Below, piece after piece: positions 18,551 through 27,007 of a stretch of 64,000 bases of DNA. A model generated the notes under the pieces. That model made no database searches. It saw only the letters and a program-made list of their open reading frames with translations, and was not told where the DNA came from. The stretch is from positions 58,609-122,608 of the forward strand of contig JAKIVZ010000004.1 of the NCBI GenBank assembly GCA_022750295.1, written 5' to 3'. Made by a program: the position numbers and the translations under genes. This DNA comes from Candidatus Lutacidiplasma silvani. Lineage in GTDB: Archaea > Thermoplasmatota > Thermoplasmata > Lutacidiplasmatales > UBA184. Position 1 is the first letter of the stretch; each line of letters begins with the position of its first letter.

Positions 18551-19599
18551 ATGCCCCTCGAAGGTCGAAAGCTTCAGCTCGCGGGAGGCTCGACGTACCT
18601 CGTCTCGTTGCCGAAGCGCTGGGTCCATAGCTCGGGGCTCAAGGCCGGCGACACGATCTTCGTGGAGACGGAGCTCGACGGCTCGGTCTCGGTCCGGCGG
18701 CAGCCGCACGAAAAGCCGGCCGTCCTCCGCAAGGTATTCGACGAGCGCGGCGAGGACACGCGCGACCATCTTCTCCGCAAGCTGATCGGGGCGTACATCT
18801 CGGGCTTCGGCCTCATCGAGATCCGGTTCCACCCGCCGCGGGGGCCGTTCGTACGGCGCGTCGCCCGAGAGTTCTGTCACCTCGTCATCGGACCCGAGGT
18901 CATTGAGGAGACCCGGACCGCGCTCGTGATCCAGACCTCTCCGACACCTCGGAGCTGAACTCGGAGAAATGTCTCCGACGGATGCACCTCATCGTCCGCG
19001 CGATGATGGAGGACGCGATCCTCGCCCTCAAGACCCAAGGGACTTCGCTCGCCCACGACGTCGTCCAACGGGACCAGGACGTCGACCGGCTCTACTGGAT
19101 GGTCGCGAAGCAGTACCACGTGCCCCACCCGTTCCCCTCCGACCTCGACGGCCGGGGGCAGGCCGCCGAGATCCAGGGGCACTGCCTCGTCGCGAAGCTC
19201 CTCGAGCGGATCGGCGACCACGCCGAACGGATCGCCGGCACGCTCACGATCCTCGGGCAAGGCAAAGGGGTCGACGCGAAACTCATGAAGGAGATCGAGG
19301 AGGCCGGGGTCTCCGTGGTTCAGATCCTCGACCGGGCGTTCGGTGCGCTCATCGCCCGCGACCTCGAGGCGGCCAACGAGGCGATCGACCGGCAGGTCGA
19401 TCACCAGAAGCTGATCGACCAGCTCTCCCACCACGTCGCGACGAAGAAGGGCGAGGAGCTCCTCGCGCTCGGAACCGTCCTCGACAGCCTTGGCCGGACC
19501 GCGCGGTACGCCGCGGACATCGCGGAGCAGGGAATCAACATGGCCGTGGTCGTCGAACCGGCCGACCGGTCCAAGCGGACGGCCGCCGCTTCGGCCTAA
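18551..19599 (+). pseudogene. phoU: Phosphate uptake regulator, AbrB-type N-terminus plus PhoU domains, interrupted by an apparent -1 frameshift near 18934
   Basis: ORF 18551-18958 encodes AbrB-like MPLEGRKLQLAGGSTYLVSLPKRWV...EVIEETRTALVIQ; ORF 18982-19599 encodes the PhoU part MHLIVRAMMEDAILALK... Reading -1 at 18934 joins them as ...VIQDLSDTSELNSEKCLRRMHLIVRAM.... Could be sequencing error rather than true pseudogene. Confidence 0.7.
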
Positions 19600-19636
19600 G
19601 CGAGAGCGGGGTCCCGGACAGCCGACGGGTCCCCCA

Positions 19637-20089
19637 CTAGGCCGGGGTCAGGGTGACCGGGCTGGTGAGGAGCACCGAGGTGGCCTGGGAGGTCACGTCG
19701 ATGAACGCCAAGTTCCAGGAACCGGTTGGGAGCGTTTCGGAGATCGACCCGGACGTCACCTGTCCGGACGTCCAATCGTAGGCGGAGACGTTCCCGTAGT
19801 GGGCGTACGAGGCGTATTCCTGGTTCGTGAGGACGTACGCCGTGATCCCGTACGTGGTCGTGAACGCTCCGCTCAGGGTCGTTGAGCCGTTGAGCGTGAA
19901 CGAGATGATCGACGATTGTCCCACGAAGACGTCGTAGCTGTGACCGGCCGGGCCCACAGCGGTTCCGTCGGGCGTGGGTGAACCGTCGTGGGGGGCGGGT
20001 AGCACGGAGGCGAATATGAATGCGGCTAGGACGATCACGAGAACGACCCCTACGGCGACGAGGTAGACCCAGCTCGGGGTACCCTCCAA
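19637..20089 (-). CDS. Hypothetical protein with one N-terminal TM helix and extracytoplasmic beta-rich domain
   Basis: MEGTPSWVYLVAVGVVLVIVLAAFIFASVLPAPHDG... followed by Ser/Thr-rich region. Confidence 0.65.
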   Translation of the reverse strand: MEGTPSWVYLVAVGVVLVIVLAAFIFASVLPAPHDGSPTPDGTAVGPAGHSYDVFVGQSSIISFTLNGSTTLSGAFTTTYGITAYVLTNQEYASYAHYGNVSAYDWTSGQVTSGSISETLPTGSWNLAFIDVTSQATSVLLTSPVTLTPA

Positions 20090-20240
20090 CCGGCGCGGGG
20101 GGAGGTCGGAGGGCGGTTCGGGAGTCGCCGGGAGGGTCGGGTCGGTCGCTCAGGCCGCGGGTACTCCGCGCCGAGTCCGTGCTTCCCCCGAAATCAGTCG
20201 CCCTCGGTGTCGGCCGCGGCACGAGGATCCGTCGGCCGGC

Positions 20241-20717
20241 TCATAGTAGAAGCTCCACGATAACGACGTCTCGCCACACGCCGTCGAGACGCCCGTGCTG
20301 AGCGTAGATTCCGACTCGGCGAAACCCCACCGACTCAACGAGCCGCAAGCTCGCCAAATTTTCCGGGAAGACGCGAGAAATGAGTTTGTGAAACTGAGCG
20401 GCGCGAGCGGCGTCGATGAGCCCGACGAGGGCGGCCTTGCCCACGCCGCGCCCGCGAGCCGACCGCTCAACGTACACCGAAAACTCAGCGTTGCTCGCGT
20501 AGCAATCTCGGGGCCGGTAGATCGACGTGCCGGCGAAGCCAACCACTCCGCCCGCCTCGTCGACGACAACGATGGGGTGCTTCCCGTCAAACCAAGTTCG
20601 GATCTCCTCGACGGACCGAGCTCGGGTCTCGAACGTTGCGATTCGATCTCGGATGCCTTCGTTGTAAATTCTTGCGATTTCGGCGGAGTCGTTGGGCGTG
20701 GCTGGCCTTGCGAACAT
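20241..20717 (-). CDS. GNAT N-acetyltransferase, arsinothricin/phosphinothricin resistance type (ArsN1-like)
   Basis: MFARPATPNDSAEIARIYNEGIRDRIATFETRARS...EFSVYVERSARGRGVGKAAL...KLISRVFPENLASLRLVESVGFRRVGIYAQHGRLDGVWRDVVIVELLL; pattern recalled for ArsN1/Pat family. Confidence 0.75.
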   Translation of the reverse strand: MFARPATPNDSAEIARIYNEGIRDRIATFETRARSVEEIRTWFDGKHPIVVVDEAGGVVGFAGTSIYRPRDCYASNAEFSVYVERSARGRGVGKAALVGLIDAARAAQFHKLISRVFPENLASLRLVESVGFRRVGIYAQHGRLDGVWRDVVIVELLL

Positions 20718-20723
20718 CTCGAC

Positions 20724-21059
20724 TCACTTGGACTGGAGCCAGTTCGCGAGGGGCAGCAGACTTTCGTGGAGGGCGCGGCCCGAAGCCGGGTGCGTGTACG
20801 CCTTGACCGGCCCTCGCGAGCCAGAAACCGACACACGGCCCACCCACCTCGCGCGCTCCAGAGCGCGGAGGGTCGTCGTGAGGGTCGCGGGGCTCACTCC
20901 CGAAAGACAACTCTGAATCGGCCCGAATCGAACCGACCCGTACTTTCCCAGCAAGGAGATCACGCAGACGGCCCACTTCTTTCCGACCACGTCTATGAGA
21001 CCGATCGGTGGGCAGGGACACTCAAGCGCGCTCTCGCAGCCCTGCGACACTCTGTCCAT
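20724..21059 (-). CDS. HxlR-family winged-helix transcriptional regulator
   Basis: CPCPPIGLIDVVGKKWAVCVISLLGKYGSVRFGPIQSCLSGVSPATLTTTLRALERARWV; N-terminal Cys cluster CESALECPC. Confidence 0.75.
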   Translation of the reverse strand: MDRVSQGCESALECPCPPIGLIDVVGKKWAVCVISLLGKYGSVRFGPIQSCLSGVSPATLTTTLRALERARWVGRVSVSGSRGPVKAYTHPASGRALHESLLPLANWLQSK

Positions 21060-21114
21060 ACGTAGGACCGCCTTATGAGCGCTTCAGCGATTGAAGTGAT
21101 CGAGGTTCCGACGG

Positions 21115-21936
21115 ATGACCCGGAGTCCATTGAAGGACATCTCCGGCGAGGCGACTCGGGCGCAGGTCCGGGTACGATACGGTGGCATCGCGGCTGAAAG
21201 AGGGTGTTGCTCATCCAGTTCGGAGGATTCGGCGCGCACGGGGGGCGCCCCGTCGTCCTGCTGCGGCGATCCGGGCGTGGCCACACAATTTGGCTACACG
21301 TCGGAGCAGTTGGCGGAACTCCCCGAGGGTGCCAACCTGGGGCTGGGCTGCGGGAATCCTACGGCCATCTTGGGCCTGACCCGGGGCCAGGCCGTCCTGG
21401 ACCTCGGGAGCGGCGCCGGGATTGACGGCTTTCTCGCGGCGAAACAGGTCGGCACCCGGGGGTTGGTGGTCGGCGTCGACATGACTCCCGAGATGGTGGC
21501 CCAGGCGAGGGAGAACGCCGGGCGGGGCGGCTACAAGAACGTCGACTTCCGGCTCGGGGAGATCGAACATCTCCCCGTCGGCGACTCTTCGGTCGACGTT
21601 GTGATCTCGAACTGCGTCATCAACCTCGTCCCCGACAAGGGAATCGTGTATCGCGAGGCGTTCCGCGTACTGCGGCCGGGTGGCCGGCTCGCCATCTCCG
21701 ACGTCGTGGCCACGCGCCCGATCTCCGCCGAGGCGCGCGCGGATCCCGCGCTCTGGAATTCCTGCTCCTCGGGCGCGCTCGAGGTGCGAACGGTCAAATC
21801 GCTCCTCAGCCGCGCCGGGTTCCTGGGAATCCGGGTGGCACTGAAGGTTCCGGATTCAACGGCGGACTCCCTGAAGTGGCAAGCGACCCTCGGGGTGGTC
21901 TCGGCCGACATCACAGCGACCACACCGCGAGCGTGA
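21115..21936 (+). CDS. arsM: Arsenite methyltransferase
   Basis: VRVRYGGIAAERGCCSSSS...ANLGLGCGNPTAI...VLDLGSGAGIDGFLAA...VISNCVINLVPDK...LWNSCSSGAL; ArsM Cys positions present. In-frame stop at 21097 bounds the start. Confidence 0.85.
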   Translation: MTRSPLKDISGEATRAQVRVRYGGIAAERGCCSSSSEDSARTGGAPSSCCGDPGVATQFGYTSEQLAELPEGANLGLGCGNPTAILGLTRGQAVLDLGSGAGIDGFLAAKQVGTRGLVVGVDMTPEMVAQARENAGRGGYKNVDFRLGEIEHLPVGDSSVDVVISNCVINLVPDKGIVYREAFRVLRPGGRLAISDVVATRPISAEARADPALWNSCSSGALEVRTVKSLLSRAGFLGIRVALKVPDSTADSLKWQATLGVVSADITATTPRA

Positions 21937-21941
21937 ACCGG

Positions 21942-22391
21942 ATGGGCGAGAAGATCGTTCTGTTCATCTGCATCGAGAACGCCTGCCGATCCCTAATGGC
22001 CGAGGCGATCTTCAACGCGGAACCTCCTCCCGGGTGGCGGGCGACCTCGGCCGGCACTCGACCCGCCGAGGCGGCCAACCCCCGGACCGAGGGGATGTTG
22101 AGGGAGATCGGTCTCGACCTCCCGGACCATCCTCCCCGGCCCCTTACGACCGAGCTGATGGAAGAGGCGCGCGTCCGCGTGACGATGGGGTGCCTCGACG
22201 ATGCCAGCTGTCCGGCCCGCTTGAAGTCCCTCGAGCTCCGCGACTGGTCCCTACCGGACCCGGCGAAGCTCGATGACGCGGGTTTCCGGGCGGTCCGCAA
22301 CCTCCTCCGGGAACGGGTCCGGGGCCTTCGAACGGAGCTCGTTCTTGCGGATCGGCGAGCGTTCGACTTGGCCCAGAGCCGAACACGTTGA
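21942..22391 (+). CDS. arsC: Arsenate reductase, LMW phosphotyrosine phosphatase family
   Basis: IVLFICIENACRSLMAEAIFN (CX5R P-loop), VTMGCLDDASCPA (additional redox Cys pair), ATSAGTRP. Confidence 0.8.
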   Translation: MGEKIVLFICIENACRSLMAEAIFNAEPPPGWRATSAGTRPAEAANPRTEGMLREIGLDLPDHPPRPLTTELMEEARVRVTMGCLDDASCPARLKSLELRDWSLPDPAKLDDAGFRAVRNLLRERVRGLRTELVLADRRAFDLAQSRTR

Positions 22392-23083
22392 CCGTCTCGA
22401 CCTTGCGGTGTGTCGCTGGCGAACTCCTTGGCACCGCCATTCTGGTGGGCGGGGGGACCGGAACCATTGTCGTCGCCTCGCGGTTCGGGGGCATTCCCCA
22501 ATGGGAAATGGCGATCGCCTGGTTCCTGGCGGTCCTCCTTCCGATCGTGTTCTTTATCCAACTCTCCGGTGCGCACCTCAACCCGATCGTCTCCCTCGCC
22601 CTCGCCGCCAGCGGTCGGATCGCCTGGCGAGAGGTACCCCCGTACGTGCTGGGCCAACTGGCCGGGGCGTTCGTGGGGAGCGCCGTGGTCCTGGTCCTCT
22701 TCGGGGATTACTCGCACCTCGGCGCCACGGTGCCGGCGCAAGGGAACGTTCTCCTGGCCTTCCCGGCGGAGTTCGGATTCACGGGAATCTTGGTCGCCGC
22801 CGTATTCGTACTCGCCGACCTTGGTGAGGGAATGGGCCGGTGGCGAATTCTTCTTCCGCCCTCCGCCGTCGGGCTCTCGACCTACGTGATCGGTCCCTGG
22901 ACCGGGAGCTCGCTCAACCCCGCACGAACCCTTGCTCCCGCAATCCTGTCGGGAACGTACACCGATCTCTGGGTCTACATGACCGCCGTTCCTCTCGGAG
23001 CCCTCTTCGTGGCGGCGCTTTGGAGGCCCCGCTCGGTCGACCGGCTCGACCGCGGACCGGGTCGCTTGGAAACGACCCGGTAG
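22388..23083 (+). CDS. MIP family aquaporin/aquaglyceroporin
   Basis: GELLGTAILVGGGTGTIV, SGAHLNPIVSLAL, SSLNPARTLAP; six TM. Overlaps arsC stop by 4 nt (start 22388, stop 22391). Confidence 0.85.
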   Translation: MTVSTLRCVAGELLGTAILVGGGTGTIVVASRFGGIPQWEMAIAWFLAVLLPIVFFIQLSGAHLNPIVSLALAASGRIAWREVPPYVLGQLAGAFVGSAVVLVLFGDYSHLGATVPAQGNVLLAFPAEFGFTGILVAAVFVLADLGEGMGRWRILLPPSAVGLSTYVIGPWTGSSLNPARTLAPAILSGTYTDLWVYMTAVPLGALFVAALWRPRSVDRLDRGPGRLETTR

Positions 23084-23260
23084 TACCGGGGGTCAGCGGA
23101 TTCCCGTCGATGAGGCCCGGCACGCGGGGGCCACACGGCCGCCCACGGGTCGACTCGACCGCAGAGCGCCCTCGAACGTTCCGCTCCCCCGTGACCGGCG
23201 TCGAGGACTCGGTGCTTGGCTCCCCGGCTGTTTCAAGGTAAGAACCGGCAGTTCGTCGCC

Positions 23261-24058
23261 CTAAGGGGGGGACGTCTCGTCCGGCGCCATGAGGAAGTTC
23301 CGTACCGCCGTGTCGAACTCCGCCGGGGTTTCCATTGGGCCGAGGTGTCCCGCGCCCGGGAGCTCCACGCCGCGGGCCCCGGGGATCGCCGTGGCGAGCG
23401 CCTGCGTCTGGGCGGGGGGAATCAGCCGGTCGGCGGACCCCCAGAGTACGAGCGTCGGGATTCTGATCGTCGAAAGAACCGGGGTGAGGTCGGGTCGATT
23501 GGCGATGGCGGTGAGCGTCTGGACGACCGTCGCCCCGGGCGCGGCGGCGACGATGGCCCGGACGATCTCGGGGACCGGGCCGCCCCTCGTCCAGGTCGCC
23601 TCGGAGACGAGGGTCTTCGCCACTTCGTCGACGTCGAGGTGGCCCCCGGGCTCGGAGACCCGCCGGGCGGTGGCGAACCGCTTCTCCCGCGCCTCGGGCG
23701 TGTCGGCTCCGCTCCGCGTGCTGACCAGGATGAGCCGGTCGAAGAGCTTCGGATGGTCGCGGTACAGCTGGAGGGCGACGTACCCACCGAACGAGTGGCC
23801 GACGATCGTGGCGTGTCCCCCGAGGTCCCGCTCGATGACGTCCCGAGCCGCCTCGCCGAACCCGGCGAGGGTGTCCGGCACCGGGTCACCGACGGCGCTC
23901 CCGTACCCGGGCAGGTCGAGCAGGACGACCCGATGGGCGGCCGTGAGCCCCGTCAGCTGGGGCATCCACATGGCCCGGTGAAGGGGATACCCGTGCAGGA
24001 AGAGAATCGGTGGGCCGGCTCCACGTTCGACCGTCCGGCTCGGAGATCGATCGGGCAC
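23261..24058 (-). CDS. Alpha/beta hydrolase fold protein
   Basis: PPILFLHGYPLHRAMW, ATIVGHSFGGYVALQLY (nucleophile elbow GHSFGG), C-terminal GAGHLGPMETP His. Confidence 0.85.
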   Translation of the reverse strand: MPDRSPSRTVERGAGPPILFLHGYPLHRAMWMPQLTGLTAAHRVVLLDLPGYGSAVGDPVPDTLAGFGEAARDVIERDLGGHATIVGHSFGGYVALQLYRDHPKLFDRLILVSTRSGADTPEAREKRFATARRVSEPGGHLDVDEVAKTLVSEATWTRGGPVPEIVRAIVAAAPGATVVQTLTAIANRPDLTPVLSTIRIPTLVLWGSADRLIPPAQTQALATAIPGARGVELPGAGHLGPMETPAEFDTAVRNFLMAPDETSPP

Positions 24059-24117
24059 GTCAGGCGATGAGACCGCTCCGTCTTAACTATCGGGTTACGG
24101 AGGGGGAACGGCCGCCC

Positions 24118-24912
24118 TCAGCGGCCGATCCGACGCACGATCGCCTTCGCGAGCGTGGCCGCCCCCCGGGGATACGGGACGAAGAAGAGCGACGGCTCGG
24201 TCAGCTCCATCTCGAGCACCTGCCAGCCCCCAACGCCTCCGTCGATGAGGTCGACTCGGGCGTAGAGGAGGTCCCCCGGGCACTCGGCGAGCGCGGCCTC
24301 GGCGAGCCGCCGCATCCCCCCCGTCGCGCGGACGAGGGTCTCGGGAGGGGCCGGCGCCGCCCGGTCGAAGAGGGGGATCCGCTGGACGCAGTGGGAGAAC
24401 CGGCCATCGAGAAAGATGAGGGAGCGCTCGCCCCCTTCCGCCGCGCTCGGCACGTACGGCTGCACAATCCCGACGCCGGTCCGCGCGAGGCGGTCGAGCT
24501 GCCGCTGGGCCCGAGCCGCGTCCGGGCGCTCGACGCGAAACGTCCGGTCCCCGGCGGCCGACACCGCCGGCTTCACGACCGCGGTCGTCCACCCGTGCTC
24601 GTCCATCGTTGACGCCAGGTCGAGCGGTCGCCCCCGAGGGCTCCAGACGGTCGGGACGATGGCGATCCCCGCACGCTCGAGTTCGCGCAGGTACCGCTTG
24701 TCGGTGTTCCACCGGACCGTCTCCGGTCGGTTCCACAGCGCCGTCGCCCGCGCGACCCGATTCACCCATCGGAGGTAGGCGGGTCTCACGTGCCAATAGT
24801 CCCAGGTGGACCGGATGACGACGCAGCGGTAGGCGTCCCAGTCGACCCCGGGGTCGTTCCAGACCGGGTGGGCCACGGCGCGGCCGAGCCGGACGAGCGC
24901 AGCGGCGAGCAC
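24118..24912 (-). CDS. ATP-grasp domain protein (RimK/glutathione synthetase-like)
   Basis: CVVIRSTWDYWHVRPAYLRWVNRV...RWNTDKRYLRELERAGIAIVPTVW...AVVKPAVSAAGDRTFRV...YARVDLIDGGVGGWQVLEMELTEPSLFF. True N-terminus probably extends upstream to about 24975 (VALASYRTPRGVPAEDRVLAAAL in frame). Confidence 0.75.
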   Translation of the reverse strand: MLAAALVRLGRAVAHPVWNDPGVDWDAYRCVVIRSTWDYWHVRPAYLRWVNRVARATALWNRPETVRWNTDKRYLRELERAGIAIVPTVWSPRGRPLDLASTMDEHGWTTAVVKPAVSAAGDRTFRVERPDAARAQRQLDRLARTGVGIVQPYVPSAAEGGERSLIFLDGRFSHCVQRIPLFDRAAPAPPETLVRATGGMRRLAEAALAECPGDLLYARVDLIDGGVGGWQVLEMELTEPSLFFVPYPRGAATLAKAIVRRIGR

Positions 24913-25015
24913 GCGATCTTCGGCGGGGACCCCCCTTGGGGTCCGGTAGCTCGCGAGGGCGACGTCAATCGAGTCTGCCCTGGGCGGCCGGGGGCGGCGG
25001 GCCGCGGCGTTCCGC

Positions 25016-25366
25016 TCAGGCAGGGTCGTTGGTCCTCAACCCTTCGAGTCCGAGCCAGGGATGGAGTTCGAGCGTCAGCCGGCCCCCCGAGATGGCCGGA
25101 TCCTCGGCCGCGAGCTCGCGGATCCTCTGGACGGAGGTCTCGTAGAAGACGTATAACCCGCGGAGCGGGCCGTCGTCGAGGAACGGCCCGGCGACGGCCA
25201 GGGCGCCGAGCTTCCGCATCCGGTCGGTGTTGGCGAGGTGCAGCGACTGCACCTCGTCCTGCTCCGCGGGGGACCCTTCCCCGTGATGCGGCCCTTTCCA
25301 CAGGAATCCGATGACGTACCGGGTCATTCCGGGCGGGAAGTCCCCCGATTCCGAACCGTCGCGCAT
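25016..25366 (-). CDS. YciI-like domain protein
   Basis: MTRYVIGFLWKGPHHGEGSPAEQDEVQSLHLANTDRMRKLGALAVAGPFLDDGPLRGLYVFYETSVQRIRELAAEDPAI. Confidence 0.7.
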   Translation of the reverse strand: MRDGSESGDFPPGMTRYVIGFLWKGPHHGEGSPAEQDEVQSLHLANTDRMRKLGALAVAGPFLDDGPLRGLYVFYETSVQRIRELAAEDPAISGGRLTLELHPWLGLEGLRTNDPA

Positions 25367-25374
25367 GCCCGCCT

Positions 25375-25794
25375 CTACGGCTTCGTCGATTTGCGGCGCT
25401 TCGGAGGCGTCGCCGGACCGAACGCCTCGATCCAGTTTCCGTCCGGGTCCTGGACGTAGACGAGGCGGCTCTTCCCGTCGACGAATTCGGCCGCCGGCTT
25501 CGCCCCGGCCCTGAGGGCCGTTCGCTTCCAGGCGAGCGGGTCCTTCGCAAAGAACCCCAAGTGGTCGAATTGGGTCCCGACCTTGAACGGCTCGTAGAAC
25601 TCGTTCCCCTTCGGGTAGAAGTTCAGCTCGAGCCGCTGGGGGGAGCCGGGGAACCGGAGATGGGCCCACTCGCCACCGTGGCCCATTGTGCCGCGCGCCT
25701 CGATCCGGAAGCCGAGCTTCCGGTAAAAGGCGAGCGAAGGCTCCATTCGGCGGACGCGGAGGCCGGCGTAGTAAAACTTCACATCGGCGGACAT
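25375..25794 (-). CDS. VOC family (glyoxalase/bleomycin resistance-type) protein
   Basis: FYYAGLRVRRMEPSLAFYRKLGFRIEARGTMGHGGEWAHLRFPGSPQRLELNFYP...FDHLGFFAKDPLAWK...VYVQDPDGNWIEAF. Confidence 0.85.
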   Translation of the reverse strand: MSADVKFYYAGLRVRRMEPSLAFYRKLGFRIEARGTMGHGGEWAHLRFPGSPQRLELNFYPKGNEFYEPFKVGTQFDHLGFFAKDPLAWKRTALRAGAKPAAEFVDGKSRLVYVQDPDGNWIEAFGPATPPKRRKSTKP

Positions 25795-25909
25795 CGGCCG
25801 CGCAATCGGGCGCCCCTAAATGAATCTGAAGGGGCCGGGGCGACGTCGTTCGTCCGGAGGCGGAGGCGTTCGTCGGCCGAGGTCTTATCTAGGGGTGTCA
25901 CCCACGTCA

Positions 25910-26299
25910 ATGCGTATGGCTACGTACGCCGCTGCAAGTCGCTCGTCCGGCCCGGCCCCCATCGCGGCCCTTCGGGACCGGATCCAGGCGACCCTCGACC
26001 AGGAGCCGTACCGGCCCTGGTGCGTCCACGGCCTCTACGAGGAGCTCACCGACCCCGACGGCTTGGGCGACCGGGAGACGTTGCTGATGCGCACCCAGCT
26101 GGCCGCCGACGAGCTCGCCGCAAACGGGGTGCTCTATCGGGAGTCGATCAGCGCCGTTACCATCGGCGTCCACTGCCAGGACACCCTCTACTGGACGAAG
26201 CGGGCGGGCATCGCCCAGCTCGAAGAGTTCGGTCCGGAGTACGAGAGCCCGGCGATCCTCCACCGGCTGGGCGCCCACTTCCTCTGCCACGGGTTGTAA
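25910..26299 (+). CDS. Hypothetical protein, possible wHTH
   Basis: ATG 25910; ALRDRIQATLDQEPYRPWCVHGLYEELTDPDGLGDRETLLMRTQLAADELAANGVLYRESISAV. Confidence 0.55.
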   Translation: MRMATYAAASRSSGPAPIAALRDRIQATLDQEPYRPWCVHGLYEELTDPDGLGDRETLLMRTQLAADELAANGVLYRESISAVTIGVHCQDTLYWTKRAGIAQLEEFGPEYESPAILHRLGAHFLCHGL

Positions 26300-26358
26300 T
26301 CGAACAACGACACCCTCGTCGGCCCCGGAGGGGCCGAACGGGCGACGGAAGGGGATTC

Positions 26359-27000
26359 TCAGCGTCCCAGCTCCGCCGATCGCATCCGCGCCCTCCGAGG
26401 GCGAGAGGGACGGCCGCGGGCGGTCGAGGCGGACGACCAACCTCCGATCGGGCTCGTCCATGTACCGAGGGCCCGACAGATCGCGTCCACCGTCCGCTCG
26501 AAACTCGCGTCGACGTTCGTGGCGAGCCCGAACCCCCCCTCCGCCTCGAGGGTCAGGAAGCCGTGGAGGGCACCGCGGGCGAACCGAGCCGCGTGGACGA
26601 GCTCGTCCTCGGCGATCGCGTATCCGCGCAGGATCTCGAGGAAGGCGCTGAGGAGCGCCCCGGCGGCGCGCTGGACTTCGGGCGCGTCGCCCACGTACGT
26701 GCGGACCGAGATCCGGTAGAGGCCCGGATGGGCGGTCGTGAACCCCCGGTACGCGAGGGCCACGGCCCGGAGCGCGTCGTCCTCGGACCGCCCGACCGCC
26801 GCGGCGCGCAGAAGCTCGGTCTGCGCCTCGAAGCTTCGGATCCGGAGGGCTCGGAGGAGCCCCGGAAGTCCCTCGATGTGGTCGAAGAGCGACGGCGGTC
26901 GAACCCCGAGTTCGCGGGCGACCCGGGAGAGGGTCAGTGCGTCCGGGCCCCCGGCGTCGAGAATGCGGGTCGCCCGGTCGACGACCTTCGCGCGGGTCAC
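26359..27000 (-). CDS. TetR family transcriptional regulator
   Basis: VTRAKVVDRATRILDAGGPDALTLSRVARELGVRPPSLFDHIEGLPGLLRAL; start GTG 27000 most likely, longer ORF to 27033. Confidence 0.85.
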   Translation of the reverse strand: MTRAKVVDRATRILDAGGPDALTLSRVARELGVRPPSLFDHIEGLPGLLRALRIRSFEAQTELLRAAAVGRSEDDALRAVALAYRGFTTAHPGLYRISVRTYVGDAPEVQRAAGALLSAFLEILRGYAIAEDELVHAARFARGALHGFLTLEAEGGFGLATNVDASFERTVDAICRALGTWTSPIGGWSSASTARGRPSRPRRARMRSAELGR

Positions 27001-27007
27001 TCCCGCC

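Noticed and set aside
18926-18960. Programmed -1 ribosomal frameshifting in phoU
   Set aside because: No slippery heptamer or clear downstream structure; the exact restoration by one G favours a deletion or sequencing error. Kept only as a frameshift finding.
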